NCBI GenBank assembly: GCA_010645155.1
Contig: CM021318.1
Coordinates: forward strand, 3,848,012 to 3,912,011
DNA from: Tigriopus japonicus
Lineage: Eukaryota; Arthropoda; Copepoda; Harpacticoida; Harpacticidae
Reading direction: 5' to 3'
DNA length: 64,000 bases
Positions 29,209-43,000 of the stretch are shown one piece after another. Positions within the stretch are counted from its first letter, which is position 1. Each line of letters starts with the position of its first letter. Both the position numbers and the translations under genes were made by a program. Under the pieces are notes generated by a model, which was not told the DNA's origin, ran no database searches, and saw nothing but the letters and a program-made list of their open reading frames with translations.

Positions 29209-32200
29209 CTGTGAGAAAGATGAATAGGAGAGATTACAGTTGGTCAAGTCAAGAACTACTCAACTTCTCTGGACGACGAGGCTGATTTTTAGTGGGAAAC
29301 AATCAAGCGCGTTCTTTTACACACGAGAGCTTGTTTCTATTAGGTAGAGTACGTATTTGAATTTTCAGCTCTAGATTTTAATTTAACTTTTAGATAAATT
29401 TAATTTAACTAATTATATAATTTAACTTTTAACTTAACTAGATTTAAATTTTAGATTCTAGTGTGCAAGCTTTAGTCTGGCTGATTTGGCAAGCAGGGCG
29501 GAAGGCGTTGAATTTATGAGGAAAATGTCGCCATCACAACTGTTGAGCGGACAGTTTATGTGACCAAACATGTGAATCAAGACCAACTTTTTTAAACTCA
29601 TTATTGAAGCAAAAAGTTGGTTTTTGTCCATATATGCATTGGATTAACACTACATAACGCAAAAGCTTAAATTTATGTTCTTCCTACCAATGACTTATTC
29701 AATGTATTGGCAACAAAGTTCCAAGTTGAAGTATTCACAAGTATGTATGGTCACCTAGTGACGTCTTCGGTTCTTCCGAGAAAGTGACCACTAGCAATAG
29801 CAAAAAATGACCCAAAACCATTACTCAATTCCACCTTTGATTCATCAATTTCATAGTTGTTATTTGCTGCTCACTCATTTCAAATGTTCCCGCACTTTTG
29901 TCTGCTCAACAGTTGGCGACCGGAGACACATTTTTGGGCTTACACTCCGTCTAGTATTAATAGAAGTCAATGGCTCAATGGATGAGTGTAATCGAACTAA
30001 TTCAGCTGGGGATTCTGGGGCCAGAATGACTAGGGATGGGTCAGAACTAGGTTCGGACATTTCATAGTTTTAGTTTGCTACGTGAGGAAAAAATTCTTAT
30101 TTGAAAATTTTATGGAGGGTGAGTCTCGACTCCGACGCATCCCTAGCCATTTTGGCCCCAGAATCCCCAGCTGAATTCGTTTGATTACACTCATCCATTG
30201 GATGACGTACTGAAAGGTCTGATTAAAGCAATGTACAGAAAAGAACAAATGACGAATGAGCGCGCCCTTTTGTGGTAAGAAAGCATTATGTAATTAGCTT
30301 TGAGGAGCCAAAACTCGTGACTCTTAAATTTGATTGAGTTGAAAATTGAAACGTTGCCTAGCCAGCAAAAAAAGGTCGCGCGTGCAGAAGGGATTCTTTC
30401 TTCCTTGAAATCAAAACTCCTATTGCTAGCCTTGTTGTCCAGATAGATTCAGGGGTTCTCGTTTAAGTGTGCACACTCTAGAAAGAAATATTGGCCTACG
30501 TTAGGAGTTGGTTTCATGTTACTAATATTCTTTTTCCTCGTCTGCTTATTACTAATCTAATGGCAAGTGATTCTTGTGATAGAGAGATGAAATAATAATC
30601 TATATTGCTTGGATCATTGACTCATTGGATGACTTTTTAATACATTTTTGACATAGAAAGGGTCCCGAGGATGATTTTTTGCCTTTTTTGTGGTTGGGGG
30701 AGCGTTCAAAGATAGCAAAACGAAATGAAAATTAAACAAGTTAGTGCACGCACTTTTTTAGAAAAAAATACAAGAGATACAGACTTAATTTACTTGGTCC
30801 AAAGTCTGACGCTTTCGGAATGTATATTGCCCTAAGTATTTAAAATAAAAATTCTTCTTCCCAAATCGATGACTGGTTTTGAATTTTTTCTTAGGCCTCC
30901 TACTAAAAGATCTTGGATGGCTTTCTGATGCGGAACTTCTCTTCAATTTAGAAGTTCCGGGTATTTTTTAGTGCGTTCAACCCCCTTTGCATGGCTGGCT
31001 ATTTTGTGGCAAGGCCATAATTCTTTTTTGGCCTTTCTTCGTTTCCGTCTGAAGAAAAGAAGTGTTCTCTCACAAGTTGAGCGTCCGAAAAAAGACCATA
31101 AAGAATGTGTGTGAAAAACTAATGAGGTGAGGCGGACACAACACACCCAAAGACGAAATGGGCGAAAACTCAAAGGTTATAGGAACTCCCGTGTGAGTTC
31201 GCTTTGGACAACCATGTTATGTCCTCAAATCTTCCACTCAACAACATTTTATGGGACCGACCAAACTAGGCTAATATTAGCACCCAGTTTCAACTTTCCT
31301 CCAATAAAGGTGCTTTTTTTAAGTTTCAATTGCTTTTCTGCGAGGTCATTTGGTTCCTTGGTCTCGAGAAATAAGGGTTAATCACTCATCGCTTCTTTTC
31401 CTTTTTTGAAAAGGGGGAGAAAAGGCTTCACAAGCATTGTGTTTTTAGCCAGAAATTGGACCTGATGGAACACGGAACAATTGGAAATCAGAGAAAGATT
31501 TGCTTGGCACTTGGCACTTCCACTGAACATCCACCAAGATAAATGAGAACTTGAAGCGCGCTTGAAGTTCCAATTATAAAGGATCAAGAAAGTGGCGTCA
31601 GAATCAGACCCCCTCTGTTCCCTTTCTTCTCTTCCTGGTTCCACCAATCTCAAACCTCTTGTTTGTACTTATAAGAAGACCATAAAAATTTCCCACCAAC
31701 AAGAAAAACAGCCCCAAATCGTCCTTTCTTAATCATCCTTTTCCGATAAACATATGAACAAACATTGGCTACCTGAAATCGTCGTCCATATCGAGAACAT
31801 TGGCCAGAAGACTCTTGGACGATTTCTCCTTCATCTCCAACTCCTTCATCCGATTGGTCATGAGGATGGTTTTCCGGGTGATTGGTTTGCCTGGTCGATT
31901 CATGCGCAATAACCACGGCATCCATTGGAGAAACAACGTACGGACCTGAACAAAAGCGAGACACGCCATGATCGATGCGACTTGGGCATGAATGAGCACA
32001 TTAGAGAGCTTCTTTTGATATATTTGGTCATACCAAATAGCTCTGTTTGGTTCAATCACGAGATTCAGGGAGGCTTTCTTCCCAAACAAACTCTCGAACC
32101 GAAAACACGTCTTGAACTTGGGTAGAAACAATATTTGATCTCTTACATGATCTTGTGAAGGCCAATATTTGGACAAAGAGAACTCAATAAATAAATCAAC

Positions 32201-35200
32201 CCATATGTACTCACCCAGTGAGGCATTTCATGCGTCTCAGCCGTACGATGATGATAATTGAGGACTACCACAGTTAGAACCACAGAGGAGGCCACCATCA
32301 TCATGATACAATTGAAGTACGTGCCTAAAAAGAATGCTCAAGTCAAATCGAATGGGGTTCGTGAGTAAGAGACTTGGAAAAAGTGCCGTTGAATGACATG
32401 TGGAAAGTGGAAAGTTTGACTTCGTTTCCATAATAAAGGCGACGACTCTCGACTTTCCAAAGCGGATCATTCAACCGCGAAGACAAGACGAAATCAAATC
32501 AAACTACTGAAAAGTGTCACGACAACGAGGAAAAAACGAATCAAGGGTGAAGACAACTTAGACGGGAGTAGAATTCAAGCAACGTGTTTTTTTGTGTTGT
32601 TTTGGGTACATTTCAATCGAGTCCAAACATGCAAAGCCAATAACTGATTAGGATCATCCAACTGTTTATATCTACTGTATCAGGATATCCTCGCCACAGG
32701 ATGCGAAAAGGTTTTCTCAATGATTTCAAAGGTAACAATAGTCTTCTTTTGTTCATTTTGTTAAGTGCTTAACAAATTCAATGTTATTCCGAATGCAAAG
32801 TAAAGCTGAACCACTGAAGTCCCTAAATGTCATTTCAGCCGACTAATGCCCAATTGATTGCCAAAGTGATTTTTTAAATGAAATTTGTAAGACATCACTT
32901 TGCAAACTCTGCCAACGTGTAGGGTCGTTTTGGAATATCGACAGCTGATTTCCCATCCTGTGGTCATGGAATCCATGATAACGGGTTCTAACTAGTATTG
33001 GGTGCACAAGAGAAAGTGGAAAGAGGAAACCGGTGCTCATTGATGGACGAACAGCTAACACAAGCAAGCCGGAAATGGTAGGAGCAAAAACGATGGACAG
33101 AAAGACACAAGATTGATACTTGGAGCCATTTTGAAATTCCCGCCCACCCTCTATCTCTGGCCAAAGTACTCTCTCTATGTAGTGATCTCCAGACGGACGG
33201 AGTATCCAACCTATCCTGCTACCTGGGAGAAACGCCTACCTATTATTCATCCAAATCGGACCTGCTATGATGGCTCCTCGTGCTTTTCGTTTGTCGTTCG
33301 TGCCGCAATTCAACCACGCTGGGGGGTTGTAATAGGCGTGGCATGAAAATGGAGTAGGGTAAAGGAGAAAAGGTAAGAGGAACATTGATTTAGGGGCGAA
33401 TTTGGTCCAAAGGAAGGGCTAAAGAAATTGGTCGCCTTTGTTACCAGATGGAGGTAAAAAGAGTGGCAAATTGAACCGAATATCAAACAAGGACAAAACG
33501 GAAGAGAAGACTTTTGTTTCCTTTGGCGACACCATCCATCAAGCTTTTGATTGAAAGACAACTGGAATAGAGGATCAAGTTGTCCCCCCAAAACGACCTT
33601 TGGATTGTTAAGATCCAGACAAAATTTAAATGGGAAAAAGAAATGAGCAGAGAACGGTTTTAGAGTTTAGAAGGACTTTGAGCCCTTGAGATCTTGAAAT
33701 TAGAGAGCGGTGGACCAACACCCTAAAATGGATCTTTTGTTTTAAATTCGATTGAAAATACATCCACGAGGAACAAGGCAACACCATACAATGAACAACA
33801 TGAAGTAATGGATGTTTCTTGTTTGCTGGCAGTTTAGATTGGGTGAAAAGAAACAAAAAAATGATAATGATAAAAAAGATTAAAAGAATATCATGAGAAC
33901 GAGAGTGGAAGACAAATTTTGATTTAAAGGTCGTTTAATAAAAGTACTTGTACCTAAGAGGGGCATTGCATCCGATACTTGCGGAAGGGTCTCGGTAACA
34001 ATGTTGTGAAATACCGTTAAAGAAAGTAGGATTGTTACACCTGAAAGAGATCCCAAAGGAAACCAGCGTCAAAAAAGGCCACCTTCAACAGAATTGAAAG
34101 TTGCATTGATATCCATCCAGACAAGGCATTTGCTCCGAAAAGTAATCAATGATGCGAGTTCCCTTGTTCCCCAACAGATGCACATGAATCCTTGTTTGTT
34201 TCCAGACGAAGGCTTGGACCATCATCTGAACAAATGGCAACCGTCAACCAAAGGCTGGATCAAAGACACTCTCGATCCGATAAAGGCCGTTTAAATGAGA
34301 GCGAAGCGATATAAAAATATCGGTCCTTCAATTTGAAAACAATGAAAACGGATTTGCAAAAGGAAAAGGAGCATGGGACAAGGGGAACAAGTGGGAACGG
34401 ATGTTGGGGAAACGACCGGATCTAATCTCGCCGAGGTGGATATATGCTAATTCTAGGTTGAATCCGTAGACCTTGTGCCAAAGACTGGGGGTTCCTTTTT
34501 TCATACCAATTCAAGGAAATTAAAGATAGAATGAAAACAAAATTCGATTTTGATATTAGCCTTAGAAATCGGTCCATTCCTACTTCCAAGCAAATGAAGG
34601 GCTATGACGAAACTATCTTTTGACCATTGTTCTTTGTGCGTCTTTTTTAGAGAAGAACCTTGGTTATACCGCCCATTTGGATCTTCAATGTTCCACTTCA
34701 AGCTCTCGTAAGTCAAACGAAAGTTTAAACCACTCAAGTAAAGGTCAAATAAAGTTCCACAGAGCTAATCTGATCTCAGTTTGCTTGGTTACAAATACAT
34801 CCATGAGCCAAAAGAACATCTTTTTTCCGAAGGTCTGGTTGAAGGGAGGAGAAACAAGGCCTTGAATGAAAGGAACATAAAATGGGGAATCAACTAAACC
34901 ATTGGGAACAAAAGATAAAAACAAGAAGTAGCTGTAGCGATGGGATTTGATGCTTCTGTTGGTATGGTAGTTGTTGGTTCAGTATTTGTACGAGAAGTAG
35001 CAGGAGAAAAAGTTGAAGTAGTGTAATGATGAGGCCGATCAGAATAGGAAATGAAATGTGCCCTTGTCGAGGGTCAATGGTTGTCTTGGCAACTACTCTC
35101 TGTGCTCAAAAAGAGTTCCAAATTGATGTTTGGTTTTGGATACGGCTGCATTGGCGAGTCCTTGACGCTTCTCCGTACATGCCAAGAAACACTCGAATTC

Positions 35201-36990
35201 GTTGTCGTGCGAGAAAACATGTTTCCTAGACAAGGGCACGAATGGAACATTCTCTCGATCAAGTACGAAGCGAATGATGGATGATCAATGGATGGAGGGA
35301 AGTATGCACACTCAGAAACAAAACCACAATCAAAACAATCAAAAAAAAAAGAAGAGGAGGAAGATGGTTAAAAGCATAGAGCCCAAATTTTGACGTAAAT
35401 TTCCTAAAAAGATTGAATATCTGAACTTTCAGGTTGCTAATGCAATTACAACAAGTTTATCCTTTATTGCTGGAACTTGGAACAAAACAACTTCCCAAAT
35501 AGGATTCAGAGGTATTTCTGTGAAATGAGGAAGTACCTCCTCGAAATTAAATTGTGCCTTGCACAGCTTGCAATTGGTCAAAATATGTTGTTATGTGTGA
35601 TACAAACAAAACAATGAGGAGCAAATGTAATGTAATCTCTCTTTTCATTTAAGCCAAATGAAATTTTGTAGTGAGCATGACCCTGAATAGTTTACTAGAA
35701 TGCTCTTCCATGGATAGAATGGGGACATCAATCCAAAACTAACCAAAACAGTGCAATTTTGCTCAAATTTGCCATTTCGGCATATTTCAGGCCATTCTGA
35801 TTGTTAAAGTAGAGCGATATTAAAAAAAGTTGTGCAAAAATAAGGACATTTACGAAAAGTTATTGTGACCTTCTTTGGCTTTTGGTAAGCTTGGTCCCAG
35901 TCAAAAGGTTGCGAGATTTTTCAAAACACAAACAAACTGTACAAAGGCCTCTTTGGTTGTCACTGATTTTTTCTTTTTAGCCTGTTTGTACGCGGCTTGT
36001 TATATTTTTTACTCTAGTTCGCCTAGGTTGTGCTTTTCATCAGTTGGTTTTAACAATAGAAAGTGTGTAGGTTCAATCCATGAATGTAGCAATTAAGCCT
36101 AAATATCCAAGTTTTTTGGTAGCAATGGCTCAAATTACAAGTTTTATCAATTTTTAGATCATGTAAGGGCTTATATAAAAGCCAGTTAGATGCTTCTTGC
36201 GAAAAAAGACTTTTAAAACCCAAATACCTCGAAGGAGAATGCTTGAAATTCAATTCTTAAGTTTTTGACACTTTCAGTTTTTTTTTCATAAAAAGCTTTA
36301 AACATAAAAACTTGGGCTCCATGGATGATAAATGAGGAAAAGGGAGGCGGGAATGTGGTTGTTAGCGGTGAATATATATGTATATAAATCTAATAATGTT
36401 AAGAAAGAAAGGCCCACAGTTCAAGGCTGACTATTAGTACAAGGGATGCCAAAAAATCTTGACACCAGAGAGCAGTAATAGTAATGATAGCAATGATGAT
36501 AATCATGGGTGATCGTCCAGTCACAATCTGTGTGTGTGAGTGTGTGGATTCGTTCGTTCGTTAATTCGTTCTTGAATTCCTACCTATTAATGGTACTGCG
36601 TCTGATGTGGTGGGCATTATGGCTGAGACAAGGTTCATGAATACAGTGAGAGACAGAAGGACAGTTACATCTGTAAAAATCCAAACAATGTCTCAGCAGA
36701 GCAAAAACAAGAACAAGAGAGAGAAAGAGAGAAGGAGTGAGAGAAAGAGAGTGAAAGAAACCGAAAAAGAGAGAGCAAAGATATCACTCGAGTCATCACA
36801 CACAAGTCAATTCTCTTTGCTTTGACTAGTAATTTGTAAAAAGTAACAAGGAGTGAGGGAGAACTGTGTCTAGCTAGCTGAATGAATGGCCTAAATCAAG
36901 TTCCAAGTATCAGGGAAAGACTTTGAAGGCTACAGAATTCGGACACATTAGATTGGAGTGGAAGGATGGGATCGATGATGATGATGATGG

Positions 36991-37024
<34 letters not shown>

Positions 37025-40000
37025 ATGAGTGGTCGTGGAGAGAGAGAGAGGGCTGAAGGAGTTGCTGTAGTAAGATATTGGAAAATGGAGAGTAGTACAC
37101 AATGAATACCAACTGCGTGGTTAGCAATGTACAACTTGGCCAACTATCGTTCTTTAAACGAGCTTCAATGAACCTTATAGATACTGTCCAAATACACTAT
37201 TATTAATATTATTTACAAGCGCGCAAGGTTGACAAATTGATCGGGAAAAGAACGGCTAAAAGATGATAATTGGCCAGAAAATATAACCATTCTATTTGTG
37301 CAGTCCAGCATGAAAACGTAGAAATACCTATGTCTTATGAATGATGGTGAGAGTAATGATAATGAGAACGAAAATATGATCAAAGGACAGGAAAGAAAGG
37401 TCTAGAGAAGCTGCTTTATCCCTATCAATGGATTCTCCCTTAAAGATGTTTAGCGTTGAATTACGGAGATTAAAAGAAACACTGCTAATCGAACTTCAAA
37501 CTGGAACCAAGGAAAAATGGAACGGTAATTCTTGGACTTGTGGACACACTTCAAACTAAGGAAATTATGATGAAGATAGAACGGGTGGGGTTGGCTCAAA
37601 ATGGCCAACCCTGAAGCTGCTCAAGAATCGGGATTAAATAAGAATATTGTGAAATCGCGAAATGAATACGTTCTAGTGGCAGGGAGAGAACACAATCACA
37701 CTGAGGAGGAAAGATGTACAGTCTTGAATAAGTAGCAATAGTAGTAGACCAGGATGTCTTCCAAAAAAGATCAAGTTACAAGTAGCAGCCAAAAACAAAA
37801 CATGTTTATGCAGAACTCAAGGACAGTCCACATTGGAAACGTCTTGCGCATCCTCTGCATCTGATCAAATGAAAAGCGACCCCTCCCCTAGCTATCTTGT
37901 AGTAAAGGATACTCAAGAAAGAATAGGAAGGAGAAAGAAACAGGAAGGAGAGTGGAACTCATGGAACTCATAATGGCGCAAAAATAGTTAATCTACATAA
38001 GTAAGTCTCTGACTTCAACATTGGAACAACAGCTAGGCCCGAAATGAGGGCAATGTGTTCAATGCCAAATGGATCAGAGGGATCATCAGCGCAGCAACGA
38101 CGTACTTATCAGGGGCACTGCATCTGACGTGGCGGGCATGGTTTCAGAAACCGTGTTCAGAAACACAGTCAAAGAGAGGAGAATGGTTACATCTGTAACA
38201 AAGTATCGAGAACGGGTGTCAATCCTTTGACGACTGGCTCTCGTTTATGGTAGATGGGTTTGGACTGGAGATAGTAAACATGACTCAATAAGGACCTGGC
38301 TAAGCTCTCTCGCTCTGAATAGCTCAATGAAACTCTTTCCCTGGTTATTTGGAACAGATTACCTCACTTCATTGACCGGAGTATTTAATGCTGTAAGGAA
38401 ATTAGGGGCTCTTTGCGCTGCTGAATTGGAGGCAAATGTTGGATATCATACAATTGAGTGCATTTAAAAGGAGAATTTTCGCCTTTCGCTAAAGGCCCCT
38501 GGTTATTTGTGTCATGTTCAACTCGTTGGCGAGATTTCATTTTGTACTTTGTTCATTGCACTTTCATTTGAATGAAGAGTCCAGCCAAGTAGCTGGAGCA
38601 ATTTATTCATTTGGATGAAGAGCCAATGAATAATTGATTTCAATGTTGATATTCATGCCTACAATTAAAATGAACTCACCCAGCGTAAGTTTTTCTCCTG
38701 AGTCGGGCGGAAGAGTGAATCCCAAGAGGGCCATGGAGGAAATGAGAACACAGGGAACGATCAGGTTGAAGAAGTAGTAGAGAGTTCGACGCCGAATGTG
38801 GATCTTGAACGTGATGTCCACATAGGGCTCCGGGCAGCATTCGTAGAAGACCTCACTCCGCTTTCCAGGCACACCTGGGACGTGGCAGGGGCGGCAAATA
38901 AAAGTATTAGTACATAGCTCACTTCCGTTGAGTATTATATTGGATGGGGCGTGCTTAATGTAAGGAAGATCAAAATAGAAAGGAAGCGCACGGGCGCATG
39001 GCTGATTTTTTGGTCCAAAGTGCAAATGTCAATTCAAAGAGCCATGCAATGTTTTCTTTTTCATTTCAAGCGTGTGTTTCGTTTCGGTAGATGTTGATCA
39101 TGTTGATGTACAAGAGGTGGGGGAGTGTGGAGAGTAAATATGTTGATTACCTATTAAATCCCATTCTCCATTCGTGATAAAACTGCTAATGTCTCCTCCG
39201 TCCTTATCTTTCATTGCTAAGTCGAGCTGTAAAGTTGCAAGAGAACACTTTTTGGGCACCGGTTATCTTCAATGTCACTCGGGTGCTCTTGGTTAACCAA
39301 AAGACGGGAGCCAAAATGGGGGAGAGGGCAACTTCAAGAAGAAAGTTCGTCATTGCATTGCTTGCTTGCTTTCATTTCTGGGATGAAAGTTGAAACCATT
39401 AGGCCAAATTGACCTGTCGGGAACTATTTTAAGAGACTCACTACCTCTAAGGGAACATTTGAACGAGTACTGACTTAAGTAGGGAACGAACACGAGTAAC
39501 GTTGGCTACAACATCTGATTGTCAACTCTAATATTAGTAGTTATAGTACCAGCGTGCTTCTTCGTGAGCGAAACATAAGAACATGGATTAAGAAGAAACA
39601 TTGATAAGAAATCGGTCTAAATAGTTGGCTTTTGAACTTGAAAGATTCTAACGTGGTCGCCTTCTCGTCACCCGTCATCAGCTGGACCTAAAAACATGTA
39701 GCTTTATTTTCAATCAGTGAGAATTCAGATTGCCTTTGAATCGTTGACGATGACCATAGGGATATTTGTTGTTTGATAATTTTAATAAATCGAATTCCAT
39801 CGAGGATGTAAATTGGTTTCAAGATAAAAAAATTGAATGTCCGGACTTTTGGTTTTGGAAAAGCCAGGTTATTGATACAAAACTGGGATTTACACTATGG
39901 TCTAGAATTGCATTTGACCACGAAACCAAATGTTTGAGTTGAGGTTATCGAATGTTTTATCATCACTATAATATAAAATATTTTGAACTGCATAAAAAGA

Positions 40001-43000
40001 CTTTCTTGTCAGCTACATTTTCATTTTATTCGATCCGCTGATGTGAACTTTGTGCCATGTTTTGAGGCCCTGACGAGGACCACGTTTTCTCGCTAGTTAA
40101 CTTTTTAACACGAGTGGAACAAAAAAAAATATAAATTATTGTGCAAAGAGAGTTGAAAGCCTGGCAAAATCGGCCTAACCCAGTTGTTACAAGTGATGTT
40201 GAGGATTGGTCCAATGGCTGGTTCACGATTCCGTGTTCGACCTGAGTTTTGTGCGAGCGAGCCAGAAACGAGAGCATAAGTTTAGGTATCTCACAGGTTT
40301 AGTTAGGGGAAAGTAGTTAGTGGAAATGAATATTAGAATGCTAGCAATCTGTCAGACATTCCTAGATTCTTTTAGAGTCCGTTGCCTACCGGAAACGGAA
40401 GTAAAGAAGGGCGAAGTGGAGGAAATGAAACCCACAAAATTTGGAGACGACCAAATTATGAGTGCTTCATTCCTAATAATGTTTAAGAAGTTTGACTGGA
40501 GCGACACATTAGGAGAGCCTTGTCCTCAAACGGAAAACTGAGGTCCTCTCTCGAGCTCATTATCTTCACTAATAGCACAGTCAATTGTCCTTTAAAATGA
40601 CCCTATAAAGGCCATCTGAAAGGTCGTCTGACCCTGAAGGTAAAACAACCCGAGAGAGAAGGAGAGGAATTGGTGGTCTATGTTATTGTTCAAAAGAAGT
40701 CATAAGCAGTACAGCATCCGGGTTTTCAGAATGTCATGTATTTGAGAGAAAGACAGGGGAGAGAAAAATTAATTCAAACTACTATGAAACAAGGCCTATT
40801 GGTCTACTTTTCAAGCACAAAGACACGCGTACTAACATACAAATTTTGTAGCTGTTAGCCTCATGCAAAAGTACTAGATAGAGTGTTTTAGCTGAAAGGC
40901 AAGCATGCGCTAATGAGAGTGGGATGAAGATGGTAGACTTGTATTCCTTAGTTGTCGTTCGTACCAGGGATATTTTCAACTGCAGGCTCTTAATCCCCCA
41001 CGAGGGAGTGGAACACGCAGGTTTCCCAAATTTGGACTGGATCAATCTCGGTGAACCTCAAAAGAGAACGAGGGATGAGACCACCAACCCCAAAAATGTT
41101 TATCGCTTGCATGTTCCACCACCTGGGGAATCATAATGACAGCCCGATGCAAAATATGCGTCAAAACTTGCATGGTAAACCGCTTGACTTCGTTCTTGTA
41201 GTTTATCATCAGTTGATTGATCGATGATCTTGAAAGAAGAACCTCTCTAGCTACACCAGTAAGAATAAAAATTCACGTGGGATTCGGTCATGGTTGCCGA
41301 ATCGAAATTTCCGGGGACGAGCAAGATGATATGTTTATTTTGATGGCTTATCAAACGTTCTGAGTGTCTAATTTTTTTAACTTGGCTAAACCACGGACAT
41401 CTACGATTTCCTGGACTGCGAACAACTCACCTTGAGTAGGCCGATTTAGTGCAAAAAAGCCCCATTTTGCTTTTTAGTAAATTGACCCATTCGCAGGGTC
41501 AGTTGGTCGTAGTCCAGGAAATTATAGATATCCTACTCTTAACCAGTTTTTTTGATAACAGACAAAAGATTCAAAATAATGAGTTGATACGCCGCCAAAA
41601 TTGAAGCAATTGTTTCCCAAAGACCATCAATTGATATTACGGAGGTTTGTTATCATGAATTGATGTAGTTAAATTTAACTTTCACAAACGAATGATCCAA
41701 ACCATGGCTTAACATTAGATGTGAAAATTTTACTTGGTCTTGGGACAAGGACAGAGACAAGGGATTTTTGGACATGGGACGAGATTGGAAAGTGGATATC
41801 CGGAGGACAGAAAACGACTCAAGAGACATCCCTTTTCCTTTTGAGGTACTAGAATACTTGAAAGTAGATACAAATGGCCTTTGCCTGGTCTTCGATGACG
41901 GCATATTTGTTGGATGATTGGCCTCTGGGCACCATTATACCCAAGAACCCAAGACATGGTGTTCAATTGTGCAAAAATGGTTTGAACTCGTCTAAATACG
42001 TTAAAGAACAACACTTATTGCGAATCCCTAACTTTGTGCATGGTCCAAACACTTCAAAATACTATTGTATAGCAGTTCTTCAAATGACTACAAGTCTCCC
42101 CACATTGAGGACTTCAAATGGAATAATAACGTGTCAGAACATAACCAGCTCAACAAGCGATCCCCTAAACAAAAAGCTTTGTTGACCCCAATGAGGTCGG
42201 AGATCACAAGGTGAGCAGGTTTGCCCTGTAAGATGGAAATAGATCTAGTGAAGTCTTTACTGTACACTACTGTTCCCATTTTGGTTCACTGTAGTTCCAA
42301 CCTTCAATTGATCAGAAGAAACCTGCATTACTAAGAGTTCCAGTGGAGAAAAAAGATGGGGGAGGGCGGGCAGGGGGCATCACTTGTTGGATGAAATAAT
42401 TGGGAAATGTACGTATGTATACCTTCCACCCGCTGTAGGTCCAACTACCAAATTTGAGATCACAATGCTGATCATCAAACGGAAACCATGTAATATCTAT
42501 CTTGCATGTGCTTTTGAAAATGCCTGGAGGAACATAGAGACAGCCACCGTCGTGAGAGACCACGACATTGGTTTGAAAAGTACCATCAAATCTTTCATCC
42601 GCGCTGCATGAGAAAGTAGGAAGTTATGAGAAAATAATCGGCCGGAATGGCAGTTGCACGTTGAGCATAACTCGGATCTTGAGCCAGTTTGGATGTTTGT
42701 AAAATTGTTATTTGGTCAGAAATTCTTTTGAACAATGCCTCCAGTTCCACAATGGCTCAAGAACCGGTCTTTGAATCATAAGGAGCAAGTCATGAGATGG
42801 TATGCGAGGGTGACCAGGAAGCAAGCACAGAGATAGGTTGAGCCAACATGGGACTTGATGTTAGAATAAAGAGAGTTTTCCAGTCAATTAAACACGCTGT
42901 TTGGATTACAAAAGGCCTTGTATTCAATACGTAAGGACTGCCAAGACCTGTTTTTGAGTCGTTCTTGATCCTGGTCAAGCAAACAACCCTGCTTTGGCAT

